Origin: HGM05232 sp036661515
GTDB lineage: Bacteria; Bacteroidota; Bacteroidia; Bacteroidales; Muribaculaceae
Direction: 5' to 3'
Assembly: GCA_036661515.1 (NCBI GenBank)
Contig: JAVWYO010000080.1
Location: 1-9,185 of the forward strand
DNA: 9,185 nucleotides
Of the stretch, positions 1 to 6,630 are shown piece after piece. The notes under the pieces are model-generated. The model saw only the letters and a list, made by a program, of their open reading frames with translations, had not been told where the DNA came from and made no database searches. The translations under genes were made by a program, and so were the position numbers. Positions within the stretch are counted from its first letter, which is position 1, and each line of letters opens with the position of its first letter.

Positions 1-62
1 TTCTCTGCGAGCCATGTTTGCTTGATTCCTTTTTCTTCGAGGACTTCTGTTATTCGGTTCAT
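1..62 (-). CDS. XRE/Cro-type HTH transcriptional regulator, N-terminal fragment
   Basis: On the minus strand an ATG at 62 opens a frame that stays open to the window edge, giving 20 codons beginning MNRITEVLEEKGIKQ and then TWLAE. This resembles the first helix and start of the second helix of Cro/C1-type (XRE) DNA-binding domains: Bacteroidota members often begin with an xxIxEVLxEKGxxQxxLAE pattern. Such proteins are small cytoplasmic DNA-binding regulators. A perfect TATCTTTG promoter box lies about 37 bases upstream of the start codon, which supports the start. The rest of the gene lies outside the window, so total length, partner domains and targets are unknown. It is divergent from the PUL regulator and probably belongs to a neighbouring unit rather than to the PUL. 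Family call is inferred from 20 residues only. Confidence 0.6.
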   Translation of the reverse strand, partial: MNRITEVLEEKGIKQTWLAE

Positions 63-98
63 GATAAATACGTTTTGTTATTTACGTCTGTCATATCA

Positions 99-106
99 CA
101 AAGATA
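99..106 (-). promoter_or_regulatory. -7 promoter box for the XRE-type gene
   Basis: Read on the minus strand this is TATCTTTG, a perfect match to the Bacteroidota -7 consensus TAnnTTTG. It would place the transcription start near 92-95 and give a leader of about 30 bases before the ATG at 62. No clear TTTG -33 element is seen at the expected distance upstream. Confidence 0.5.
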
Positions 107-171
107 TGAAAAATTACGTTATAGAGAAGCGAATGAAGTTGCCTAACGATAAAAAGTTTTACGATGATATT

Positions 172-258
172 TTGGCCATTGATAGATAGCTTCAGTCTCT
201 GAGAGTCCATATTTACTTTATGTAAATATGCTATTCTTTTTAAGGGGCTAATGGTCAA
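172..258 (+). other. Potential structured RNA or terminator-like hairpin element
   Basis: A perfect 9-bp inverted repeat, CATATTTAC (208-216) and GTAAATATG (222-230) with a 5-base loop, is followed on the plus strand by the T-rich stretch CTATTCTTTTT (231-241). It is enclosed by two further helices that pair in plus-strand RNA: 172-179 with 251-258 (one G-U), and 187-193 with 244-250 (two G-U). A small palindrome CTCTGAGAG (197-205) lies inside. All three G-U pairs are allowed only in plus-strand RNA. No plus-strand promoter with a good consensus is seen upstream, so whether it is transcribed is unknown. Pairing was found by eye and may be chance in AT-rich DNA. Confidence 0.2.
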
Positions 259-272
259 TTGGTTGTGTGGAT

Positions 273-298
273 TACGCACTGTACGCACAGTACGCACC
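273..298. repeat. Short tandem repeat, three copies of a 9-bp unit
   Basis: TACGCAC recurs at 273-279, 282-288 and 291-297, so the period is exactly 9 bp: two full units TACGCAC(T/A)G and a third cut to TACGCACC. A CTGT-ACGC-ACAG dyad (279-290) is embedded. On the minus strand the unit reads GTGCGTACN. Copy number is low, and its role (iteron-like protein binding, dispersed repeat family, or none) cannot be told from this window. Confidence 0.7.
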
Positions 299-331
299 CT
301 TTTTTGTATTTTGCTGATGTTGTGTGTATTA

Positions 332-339
332 CAAAGATA
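332..339 (-). promoter_or_regulatory. Second leftward -7 box (TATCTTTG)
   Basis: Read on the minus strand this is TATCTTTG, again a perfect TAnnTTTG match. Transcription from it would start near 325 and run left through the tandem repeat and hairpin region toward the XRE-type gene, giving a leader of about 260 bases. No TTTG -33 partner is visible, so it may be a chance match. Confidence 0.3.
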
Positions 340-356
340 GTTTGAAGATGCGTCTT

Positions 357-384
357 TTTGATGCGAAAAAAAATAGTATATTTG
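357..384 (+). promoter_or_regulatory. Promoter of the SusR-like regulator gene
   Basis: TATATTTG at 377-384 matches the Bacteroidota -7 consensus TAnnTTTG perfectly. A TTTG at 357-360 is a possible -33 element, although the 16-base gap is shorter than the usual 19-21. Transcription would start near 388-391, 45-50 bases before the ATG at 437. Direct repeats GATGCG (347-352, 360-365) flank and overlap the -33 position, and GTCACAA repeats (387-393, 396-402) sit at the start point. Either could serve autoregulation, but that is conjecture. Confidence 0.55.
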
Positions 385-436
385 CAGTCACAAGTGTCAC
401 AAATGAATAACACGAGTAAAATTATTGCTATACATT

Positions 437-3286
437 ATGCCTATAACCAAATATAAATACTTAATAGCCACCATTATAATGTTGCAAATAGTAGGGGAGG
501 TCTTGGCTTCGCCTTTTTTGCCAGCTGTGAAATATTTCTCGGCTAAAGATGTTAATGCTGGTCATCAAAATTGGGGTGCATCGCAAAATGTTGATGGTGT
601 TATGTATTTTGGAAATAATGATGGGTTGCTTTCTTATGATGGCTATCGATGGAAAAAGTATTCTATGCCTAAGGAAAATATCCTACGGTCGGTGATGTGT
701 GATGGTGATAGGGTGTATGTGGGTTCTTTTGAGGAGTTTGGCTATTTTATACCCGATGAATGTGGTAAATTAGAATATAAGACGTTGTCCAAATCAATAA
801 AAGGGGCAAAGATGAATAATGACGAGGTGTGGAAAATATTTAAGTTAGGCAATGATATATATTTTCAATCCTTTAAAGGCTATTATAGATATGATGGGAA
901 AAATGTAATAGGATATGACGATAAAGAGCTAAATCCGTTATACTTTCATGAATTTGAGGGTAAAATATATGCACAGATAATTAATGATGGGCTTTATAAA
1001 TTAGTAAATGGTAGCTATGTTCCATTTTTGAGTATTAAAGATTTGCGTAGTAGTGTTATCTCAATCCAGAAAGGGAGAAAGGCGCATGAGATGCTAATAG
1101 TCACGGAAAACCATGGATTATATTATTATAGTCCTGAAGCAGGATTGACACGGTTTGTGACAGATATAGATGCTAACTTAATGACTAATCACGTTAATAG
1201 AGTTGTGATGACAAGAGACTCGGTGCTAATGATTGGTACTACAATTGATGGATTATATGCTGTAAATAATGAAGGTCATTGCTTGTGGCATTTTAATAGA
1301 GATGTAAGGCTCAATAATAATACGGTTCTTGGATTATATTGTGATAATGCACATAATGTGTGGGTGTGTATGGATGATGGGATAAGTTATATTCAATATA
1401 ATTCCCCGATTACACTTTATTCGCCAGCATCGTCAGAATTAAAATTTGGAATGGTATATGATGTATATGGTGTTGCTGATAATATATATTTGGCAACTAA
1501 TCAAGGCCTTTATAAGTATAATAGTACTATAAATCAGCTAAAGATAATACCCAATACAGAGGCTCAAAACTGGTATGTGACAGCTTTTGATAATCAAATA
1601 TTTTGTGGAAATAATTTTCATTCTATGATTGTTAAGGGTGATGTTGCCGTTGCTAATCCCCAGACGAGTGGTAGCACTTGCATAAGGAAGTGTGTGATAA
1701 ATGGGGTTGATTTGCTCATAGAGTCGTCTTATACTGACTTGCATGTGTATAGAAAAAATGCTCATGGTGAATGGGTATTTATAAATAATGTGAAGGGATT
1801 AAGTTCGCCCATTAAGGATATAGAGGTAGATGCAAGTGGTACGATATGGGCATCTCACATGCACAATGGATTGTACAAGATAACTCTAAATGCCGATTTC
1901 ACCAAAGTTGCAAAATGTAAGCATATATTGAAGTTGAGTGAAAATCCTAAGAGGAAGATAATTGCGGTAATAAAAATACATGGACGTATCGTGTTTATTG
2001 AAGATGATAAATTTTACACGTATGATGATATATCGCGTAAAATAATTCCTTATGAAAAGCTAAATAAAGTTTTGACAGGAGTATATGGTGTGCACTCAGC
2101 CGTTCATGTTACAGATAATCTTTTTTGGCTAATGAGTGGACAGGAATATTGTCTAATAAAATATGAAGAAGATGAATATAAAATGGTAACAAAATTGCCG
2201 TTTACAGTATTTGATAATCCATGTTTAGGTGAGGAGGCTGGAGTATTTGTACGTGATGGAAGGTATTCATATTTTAATTTGAATAATTCAGTAGGGTGCT
2301 ATGATTGCTATCATAAGCCTCTAAAGAGTGAACTTAGCGACTTGAAACTTAGCAGTGTGATTGCATATAGCAACAATGGACAGGTGAGTCTTCCATTAAA
2401 TGAGACTGGAGACATTGATAGTGATTATAGAGAGGTAACGATAGAGTTGCTATTTCCGCACTATGATAATATTCCAATAAAATATGTGTATACATTAAGT
2501 GGAGGTGGGATAAATTTGAAGAGTGAAAATTATGATGCGTTAATAAGATATAGTAGCCTTGTCCCAAGTAAGTATAATTTTGAAGTTGTAGCTTATGATG
2601 TGTCAAACAAAGAAGTAGGGCGGCTTAAATATAAATTTAGTATAGCCACTCCGTTTTATTTGACATTCCCAGCAATACTGTTTTATGTGATATTGCTTTG
2701 CGTAATAGTATATATTGTAATTAAGAGGAATACTAAGCGATTGATGAAGCTTAAGCAAAAAGAATTTGAAAAAGAACAGATGCAACAATCAATGAGGCTA
2801 AATGAGCAGGAGCGACTAATATCGGAGCAAAGTAAACTCTTGCTTGAAAGTGAATTGACCATAAAGGGAAAAGAACTTGCAAGTATGGCAATGGGTGCTA
2901 TTGCAAAAAATAGTGCTCTTGAGGAGCTTAAAAATGTGATTCAGCAACAATTGTTGAAAGAAAATTGCTCAAAGAAATTCCTTACAAATTTATTAAATCA
3001 TATTAATGATAATATAGAAAACAAAGAATTTTGGGACGTCTTTCAACAAAATTTCGACTTAATACATGCCAATTTCTTCAGAAATCTGAGAAAGAGTTAT
3101 CCCGATTTGACTTCAACAGATTTGAAATTTTGTGCGCTAATACGCCTGAATATGTCAACTAAAGATATTGCTCAAATGACCAACCTAACCATTCGCGGAG
3201 TTGAGGCTGCACGCTATAGAATACGAAAGAAATTGGAAATACCAGAGAGTGATAGCATGGTAAATTTCTTAATAGAATTTAGATAA
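437..3286 (+). CDS. SusR-like membrane-spanning sensor/LuxR-type HTH transcriptional regulator
   Basis: This 949-residue protein is predicted to sense a glycan signal in the periplasm and control transcription directly from the inner membrane. A signal peptide or N-terminal anchor (residues 1-24, ending VLA|S) precedes a periplasmic beta-propeller with two-component-propeller-type blades, for example GVMYFGNNDGLLSYDG (about 54-69), RVYVGSFEEFGYF (about 91-103) and NVWVCMDDGISYI (about 307-319). A Y_Y_Y-like domain (about 664-735) leads into one transmembrane helix (about 740-764), a charged coiled coil (about 765-840), and a C-terminal HTH of LuxR/GerE type (about 892-935, containing TSTDLKFCALIRLNMSTKDI and GVEAARYRIRKKL). 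No histidine kinase, ATPase or receiver domain is present, so it is not a hybrid two-component regulator. The ATG at 437 is preferred; an in-frame TTG at 425 would add four residues. It lies upstream of susCD in the same direction, as expected for a dedicated PUL activator. The gene looks rich in ATA, AAT and TAT codons by eye. Confidence 0.88.
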   Translation: MPITKYKYLIATIIMLQIVGEVLASPFLPAVKYFSAKDVNAGHQNWGASQNVDGVMYFGNNDGLLSYDGYRWKKYSMPKENILRSVMCDGDRVYVGSFEEFGYFIPDECGKLEYKTLSKSIKGAKMNNDEVWKIFKLGNDIYFQSFKGYYRYDGKNVIGYDDKELNPLYFHEFEGKIYAQIINDGLYKLVNGSYVPFLSIKDLRSSVISIQKGRKAHEMLIVTENHGLYYYSPEAGLTRFVTDIDANLMTNHVNRVVMTRDSVLMIGTTIDGLYAVNNEGHCLWHFNRDVRLNNNTVLGLYCDNAHNVWVCMDDGISYIQYNSPITLYSPASSELKFGMVYDVYGVADNIYLATNQGLYKYNSTINQLKIIPNTEAQNWYVTAFDNQIFCGNNFHSMIVKGDVAVANPQTSGSTCIRKCVINGVDLLIESSYTDLHVYRKNAHGEWVFINNVKGLSSPIKDIEVDASGTIWASHMHNGLYKITLNADFTKVAKCKHILKLSENPKRKIIAVIKIHGRIVFIEDDKFYTYDDISRKIIPYEKLNKVLTGVYGVHSAVHVTDNLFWLMSGQEYCLIKYEEDEYKMVTKLPFTVFDNPCLGEEAGVFVRDGRYSYFNLNNSVGCYDCYHKPLKSELSDLKLSSVIAYSNNGQVSLPLNETGDIDSDYREVTIELLFPHYDNIPIKYVYTLSGGGINLKSENYDALIRYSSLVPSKYNFEVVAYDVSNKEVGRLKYKFSIATPFYLTFPAILFYVILLCVIVYIVIKRNTKRLMKLKQKEFEKEQMQQSMRLNEQERLISEQSKLLLESELTIKGKELASMAMGAIAKNSALEELKNVIQQQLLKENCSKKFLTNLLNHINDNIENKEFWDVFQQNFDLIHANFFRNLRKSYPDLTSTDLKFCALIRLNMSTKDIAQMTNLTIRGVEAARYRIRKKLEIPESDSMVNFLIEFR

Positions 3287-3364
3287 TCAACCTATTTTAA
3301 ACAGATAAAAGACCATATTGCCGTATAATATGACAATAGATATTTTGGCTTTATATAAAAAGAA

Positions 3365-3399
3365 AATGTCCTGGCAATGTAATTGATTGTTAGGGCATT
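3365..3399 (+). terminator. 14-bp RNA hairpin after the regulator gene (candidate 3' end)
   Basis: Bases 3365-3378 pair without interruption with 3386-3399: 14 pairs, of which three are G-U, closed by a 7-base loop. The G-U pairs (3369-3395, 3373-3391, 3374-3390) hold only in plus-strand RNA, so it fits the end of the regulator transcript, 78 bases after its stop codon. What follows (ATATTATGTG) is AT-rich but not a clean U-run. It could be a terminator, an RNA-stabilising 3' hairpin, or part of the susC control region. Confidence 0.4.
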
Positions 3400-3409
3400 A
3401 TATTATGTG

Positions 3410-3490
3410 AACGTAGTAAAAACGTAGTCTTTATAAAGGTGCATTTTAATAGAAGTAACGTTGTGGTAGCTCTAAATTTTGTGGAGCTAC
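3410..3490 (+). promoter_or_regulatory. Candidate operator for the SusR-like regulator
   Basis: Upstream of the susC promoter, AACGTAGT occurs at 3410-3417 and 3421-3428 (11-bp period, one helical turn), with a 7/8 match AACGTTGT at 3457-3464. A perfect palindrome CTTTATAAAG lies at 3429-3438. A 7-bp inverted repeat, GTAGCTC (3466-3472) and GAGCTAC (3484-3490), is centred at 3478, over the predicted -33 element. TTGTGG is also directly repeated (3461-3466, 3479-3484). Dyads and helically phased direct repeats next to the -33 region are typical places for an activator to bind. Assignment to the neighbouring regulator is inference. Confidence 0.4.
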
Positions 3491-3508
3491 TTAATAGCGA
3501 TTTCTTTG
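3478..3508 (+). promoter_or_regulatory. Promoter of the susCD operon
   Basis: TTTG at 3478-3481 and TTTCTTTG at 3501-3508 fit the Bacteroidota -33 (TTTG) and -7 (TAnnTTTG) elements with a 19-base gap. The -7 box has one mismatch (T for A at its second base), which fits a promoter that needs an activator. The start of transcription would be near 3512-3515, about 40 bases before the susC ATG. Confidence 0.45.
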
Positions 3509-3517
3509 TAGCATAAA

Positions 3518-3553
3518 ATGAACCTTATAAAAACTAACTTTAAATTAATGTAG
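3518..3553 (+). CDS. Possible 11-codon leader ORF abutting susC
   Basis: ATG at 3518 opens a frame encoding MNLIKTNFKLM, closed by TAG at 3551-3553. The susC ATG follows at once and is in the same frame. It could be a translated leader peptide coupled to susC, a former N-terminal extension of SusC cut off by a stop, or chance. The predicted transcription start lies only a few bases before this ATG, which argues against efficient initiation here. Confidence 0.2.
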   Translation: MNLIKTNFKLM

Positions 3554-6500
3554 ATGAAAAGGAAACTCCTTTTAGTGTTTACAATGTTACTTGTGGTTAT
3601 GGCAACATTTGCTCAAGCAAAAGTAACAGTAAACGGTGTCGTCACAGATGATGCCAACGAGCCTTTAATAGGTGCAAGTGTAATTGTAGCTGGAACAAGT
3701 AATGGTACTATGACCGATATTGATGGTAAGTACTCAATGAGCAATGTTCCTGCTAATGCAACCATTTCTATATCTTATGTAGGATTAAGGACTGCAGAAG
3801 TAAAAGTAAATGGACAGAAAGTAATCAACGTAAAATTGAAAGACGGAGCATTGAAGCTCGATGACGTGGTAGTAATAGGTTATGGAACAGCCAAAGCCAA
3901 AGACTTAACCTCGCCTATCACTGTGGTTAAAGGTGATGAAATATCATCAATAGCAACAACGTCTCCAATGTCGGCTCTACAAGGTAAAGTAGCTGGTGTG
4001 TCGGTAGTAAACTCAGGAGCTCCTGGTGATGGACCAAAGGTGAGTGTCAGAGGATTAGGCTCATTTAGCAACAGCGACCCTTTATATGTAGTTGATGGAA
4101 TGTTTTTTGATAATATCAATTTTCTAAACAATAGCGACATTGAAAGCATGTCGGTATTGAAAGATGCGTCAGCGTCGGCAATTTATGGTGTACGCGCAGC
4201 AAATGGTGTTGTAATTATTACGACAAAGAAAGGGCTTAAAAATCAAAAAGCTAAAATCACGTATGATGGTTATGTAGGTGTTCAAACGGCATCTAATGTA
4301 ATTAAAATGGCAAATTCAAAAGAGTATTCAACAATGATGCTTGAAGCTAATTATGCCGATTATTCAAGTTACATAAAAAATTCTATTGACAAATTTGGCG
4401 GTAGCTATGCTGATGCCGATTTTCACAATTGGACGATTGGATCAAATACCAATTGGTATAACGAGCTACTACGCACAGCAATTATTACTAACCACAGTTT
4501 GAATATAAGTGGTGGTAGTGAAAAAGCATCTTATGCCGTAGGTGGTAATTATTTGTATCAAGATGGTATAATGGATACAGAGAACAATTATAGTCGTTTT
4601 AATCTAAGAGCAAGTGTGGATTTTGAAGCAACAAATTGGCTGAAAGTTGGGGCAAATATGGTAATGAGCAATAGTAACCAAAAGACTCCAAATAGTAACG
4701 CATGGCAACAAGCCTTTAATATGCCAGGTCTTATACCAGTATATGATAAAGATAATGCCGATGCAACACCCAATAAATATGCTGCTCCATCAACATTAGG
4801 CTTAACGTCGAACTTCTATAATCCAGTGGCCACTGCAAATTATAATAATAATAGAAATAAGGTATTTCAAATATTACCTTCAGCCTTTTTGGAGTTCACA
4901 TTTATTCCTGGAAAGTTGAAGTTTAAGACAAGTTTTAGTGAAGATTATAGAGTGATTACTAACAGAGAGTACACACCAGTGTATAAAGTAAGTAATTATC
5001 AAAAGAATGATGTTTCTCAATTATCGAAGAAAACAGAGACTTACAATAATTATATTTGGGATAATACATTGACCTATTGGGATAAATTTGGTGACCACGG
5101 TTTGACCGTGATGCTTGGCCATTCACTACGTCAAGAATCATATCAATTCTTAAAAGGGACAGCCTCAAATGTACCAGGAGATAAAGATGAATATCTATAT
5201 CTTAATCAAGGAGATGTTACAGGAAGAACCGTAGAAGATGGAGCACACACATATCGTGGAGTATCATTCTTTGGTCGTGCAAGTTATGATTATGCAGGGA
5301 AGTATATGCTAAACGTAACAATGCGTGCAGATGGTTCTCAAAAATATAATGAGAAGTGGGGCTATTTCCCATCGGTAGGTGCAGCATGGATTATAAGTAA
5401 GGAAAACTTTATGCGCGACCTTAGTTGGGTTAATTTCTTGAAATTACGTGGAAGTTGGGGTATGCTTGGTAATGACCACATTGCTGCAAGTGATGGATTT
5501 AGACAAGTCGTTACCAATAATGGTACAAGTGGAGTCTTTGGCGATGCCTTGATACCAGGTTCACAAACATCAAGTAACTTTAGTTGGTTGAGCTGGGAAG
5601 TAGTAAAAGAAGCTAACGTAGGTATTAATTTTGTAACTCTAAATAATCGTTTAGATGTAGATTTAGATTATTATTACAGATTGACCGACAAGGCTGTTAT
5701 CAACACAACTATTCCATTGACTACAACATCAATCGCAGGGAATAATGGTCAAATAGCAAATAGCGGGTTTGAACTTGGCGTTAACTGGCATGAAAATGTA
5801 AATAAAGATTTTAGTTATAATGTAGGAGCTACAATGACCACATTGCGCAACCGCGTAGAGAACCTTAATGGAGCAAAGTGGATTAAAGGTGGTGGCGGTG
5901 GTGTTACAAGTGTAATAAATACCGTTGGACAACAAATGAACTCATATTATGGCTATAAAGTAGAAGGTGTGTATCAAAGTGCAGCAGAAATAGCAGCAGA
6001 TAAAGTAGCACAAAATATGATAAAGAGCGGTGTAGCACTCGAACCTGGTGATTTCAAATATGAAGATTACAATCATGATGGTGTAATAACAAGTGATGAT
6101 AATCAAATATTAGGCTCAAATATTCCAACATTTAGCTATGGCTTTAATATCGGAATGAGATATAGACATTTTGAGTTTTCATTAGCTGCTCAAGGAGTAA
6201 CAGGGAATAAGATATTTAATCGTAAACGTGCATTACGTTATGCGCAACCTAATTACAACTTTGACCAAGATATGTATGAAAATCGTTGGACAGGCGAGGG
6301 TACATCAAATACTTATTGTTCTTCAAAAGCTATGACAAAAGGCTGGAATAACAATAATACATCATCATTCTTTGTAGAGAGTGGGGCATATTTTAGAATT
6401 CAAAACATTAACATAGCCTATAACATTCCTAACGTAAGACTTGGTAATTATGTAATTCCTAATATTCGACTAAGTGCTAATGCCGACCGTCCATTTACAG

Positions 6501-6610
6501 CCTTCACAGCCAATAGCTTTTCACCAGAAACGACAGACTCTTATGGCTGGGATGCAAATGTATATCCATTGTCGTCAACTTATACCTTTGGCCTACGTAT
6601 CGATTTCTAA
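3554..6610 (+). CDS. susC: SusC-type TonB-dependent outer-membrane oligosaccharide transporter
   Basis: This 1018-residue protein is the outer-membrane channel that imports oligosaccharides handed over by SusD, powered by TonB-ExbBD. A Sec signal peptide (about 1-22, ending FAQA) is followed by a carboxypeptidase-regulatory-like beta-sandwich (about 23-100; GVVTDDANEPLIGASVIV, then TDIDGKYSM). Next come a TonB box region (100-111, LKLDDVVVIGYG), a plug (about 115-227, with the family signatures SVRGLGS, DPLYVVDG and ASASAIYGVRAANGVVIITT), and a beta-barrel to the terminal aromatic strand ending YTFGLRIDF. A DxNxDG-type calcium-loop-like motif lies at 838-849. There is no STN domain, so no anti-sigma signalling through this transporter is expected; control falls to the SusR-like protein upstream. 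SusD follows after 20 bases, so the two are co-transcribed. Length is normal for the family. The symbol denotes family membership, not starch specificity. Confidence 0.97.
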   Translation: MKRKLLLVFTMLLVVMATFAQAKVTVNGVVTDDANEPLIGASVIVAGTSNGTMTDIDGKYSMSNVPANATISISYVGLRTAEVKVNGQKVINVKLKDGALKLDDVVVIGYGTAKAKDLTSPITVVKGDEISSIATTSPMSALQGKVAGVSVVNSGAPGDGPKVSVRGLGSFSNSDPLYVVDGMFFDNINFLNNSDIESMSVLKDASASAIYGVRAANGVVIITTKKGLKNQKAKITYDGYVGVQTASNVIKMANSKEYSTMMLEANYADYSSYIKNSIDKFGGSYADADFHNWTIGSNTNWYNELLRTAIITNHSLNISGGSEKASYAVGGNYLYQDGIMDTENNYSRFNLRASVDFEATNWLKVGANMVMSNSNQKTPNSNAWQQAFNMPGLIPVYDKDNADATPNKYAAPSTLGLTSNFYNPVATANYNNNRNKVFQILPSAFLEFTFIPGKLKFKTSFSEDYRVITNREYTPVYKVSNYQKNDVSQLSKKTETYNNYIWDNTLTYWDKFGDHGLTVMLGHSLRQESYQFLKGTASNVPGDKDEYLYLNQGDVTGRTVEDGAHTYRGVSFFGRASYDYAGKYMLNVTMRADGSQKYNEKWGYFPSVGAAWIISKENFMRDLSWVNFLKLRGSWGMLGNDHIAASDGFRQVVTNNGTSGVFGDALIPGSQTSSNFSWLSWEVVKEANVGINFVTLNNRLDVDLDYYYRLTDKAVINTTIPLTTTSIAGNNGQIANSGFELGVNWHENVNKDFSYNVGATMTTLRNRVENLNGAKWIKGGGGGVTSVINTVGQQMNSYYGYKVEGVYQSAAEIAADKVAQNMIKSGVALEPGDFKYEDYNHDGVITSDDNQILGSNIPTFSYGFNIGMRYRHFEFSLAAQGVTGNKIFNRKRALRYAQPNYNFDQDMYENRWTGEGTSNTYCSSKAMTKGWNNNNTSSFFVESGAYFRIQNINIAYNIPNVRLGNYVIPNIRLSANADRPFTAFTANSFSPETTDSYGWDANVYPLSSTYTFGLRIDF

Positions 6611-6630
6611 AACAAAAAAACATTAAGAAG

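Larger units (their letters stand above)
63..436. other. Gene-free divergent intergenic region
   Basis: These 374 bases separate two divergent genes and contain no convincing protein gene. They hold a leftward -7 box for the XRE-type gene (99-106), a potential folded RNA (172-258), a 9-bp tandem repeat (273-297), a second leftward -7 box (332-339), a direct repeat GATGCG at 347-352 and 360-365, the rightward promoter of the sensor-regulator gene (357-384), and a direct repeat GTCACAA (387-393 and 396-402) at its predicted transcription start. A minus-strand GTG frame (91-297) exists, but its first codons are only the tandem repeat read as VRTVRTVR. Confidence 0.7.

Noticed and set aside
141..147. 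GCCTAAC, which fits the RYYYAAC half of an integron attC site
   Set aside because: No matching GTTRRRY partner is found at a suitable distance, and no integrase is visible. A 7-base degenerate match is expected by chance.
91..297. Minus-strand GTG open frame of 68 codons between the two regulator genes
   Set aside because: Its first codons are simply the 9-bp tandem repeat read in frame (VRTVRTVR), the rest has no recognisable domain, and it contains the promoter box of the XRE-type gene. It is most likely not a gene.
437..3286. Hybrid two-component system (HTCS) regulator
   Set aside because: The propeller and Y_Y_Y part suggests it, but the cytoplasmic part has only a coiled coil and LuxR-type HTH. 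No kinase, ATPase or receiver motifs are present, and HTCS proteins are longer and end in an AraC-type HTH.
3314..3332. Inverted repeat CATATT/AATATG as a terminator of the regulator gene
   Set aside because: The stem is only six A/T-rich pairs with no U-run after it; the 14-bp hairpin downstream at 3365-3399 is a better candidate.
3339..3349. 11-base string GATATTTTGGC shared with 166-176 in the other intergenic region
   Set aside because: The match does not extend in either direction and it is AT-rich, so chance recurrence in about 9 kb is plausible. It also misses the TAnnTTTG spacing.
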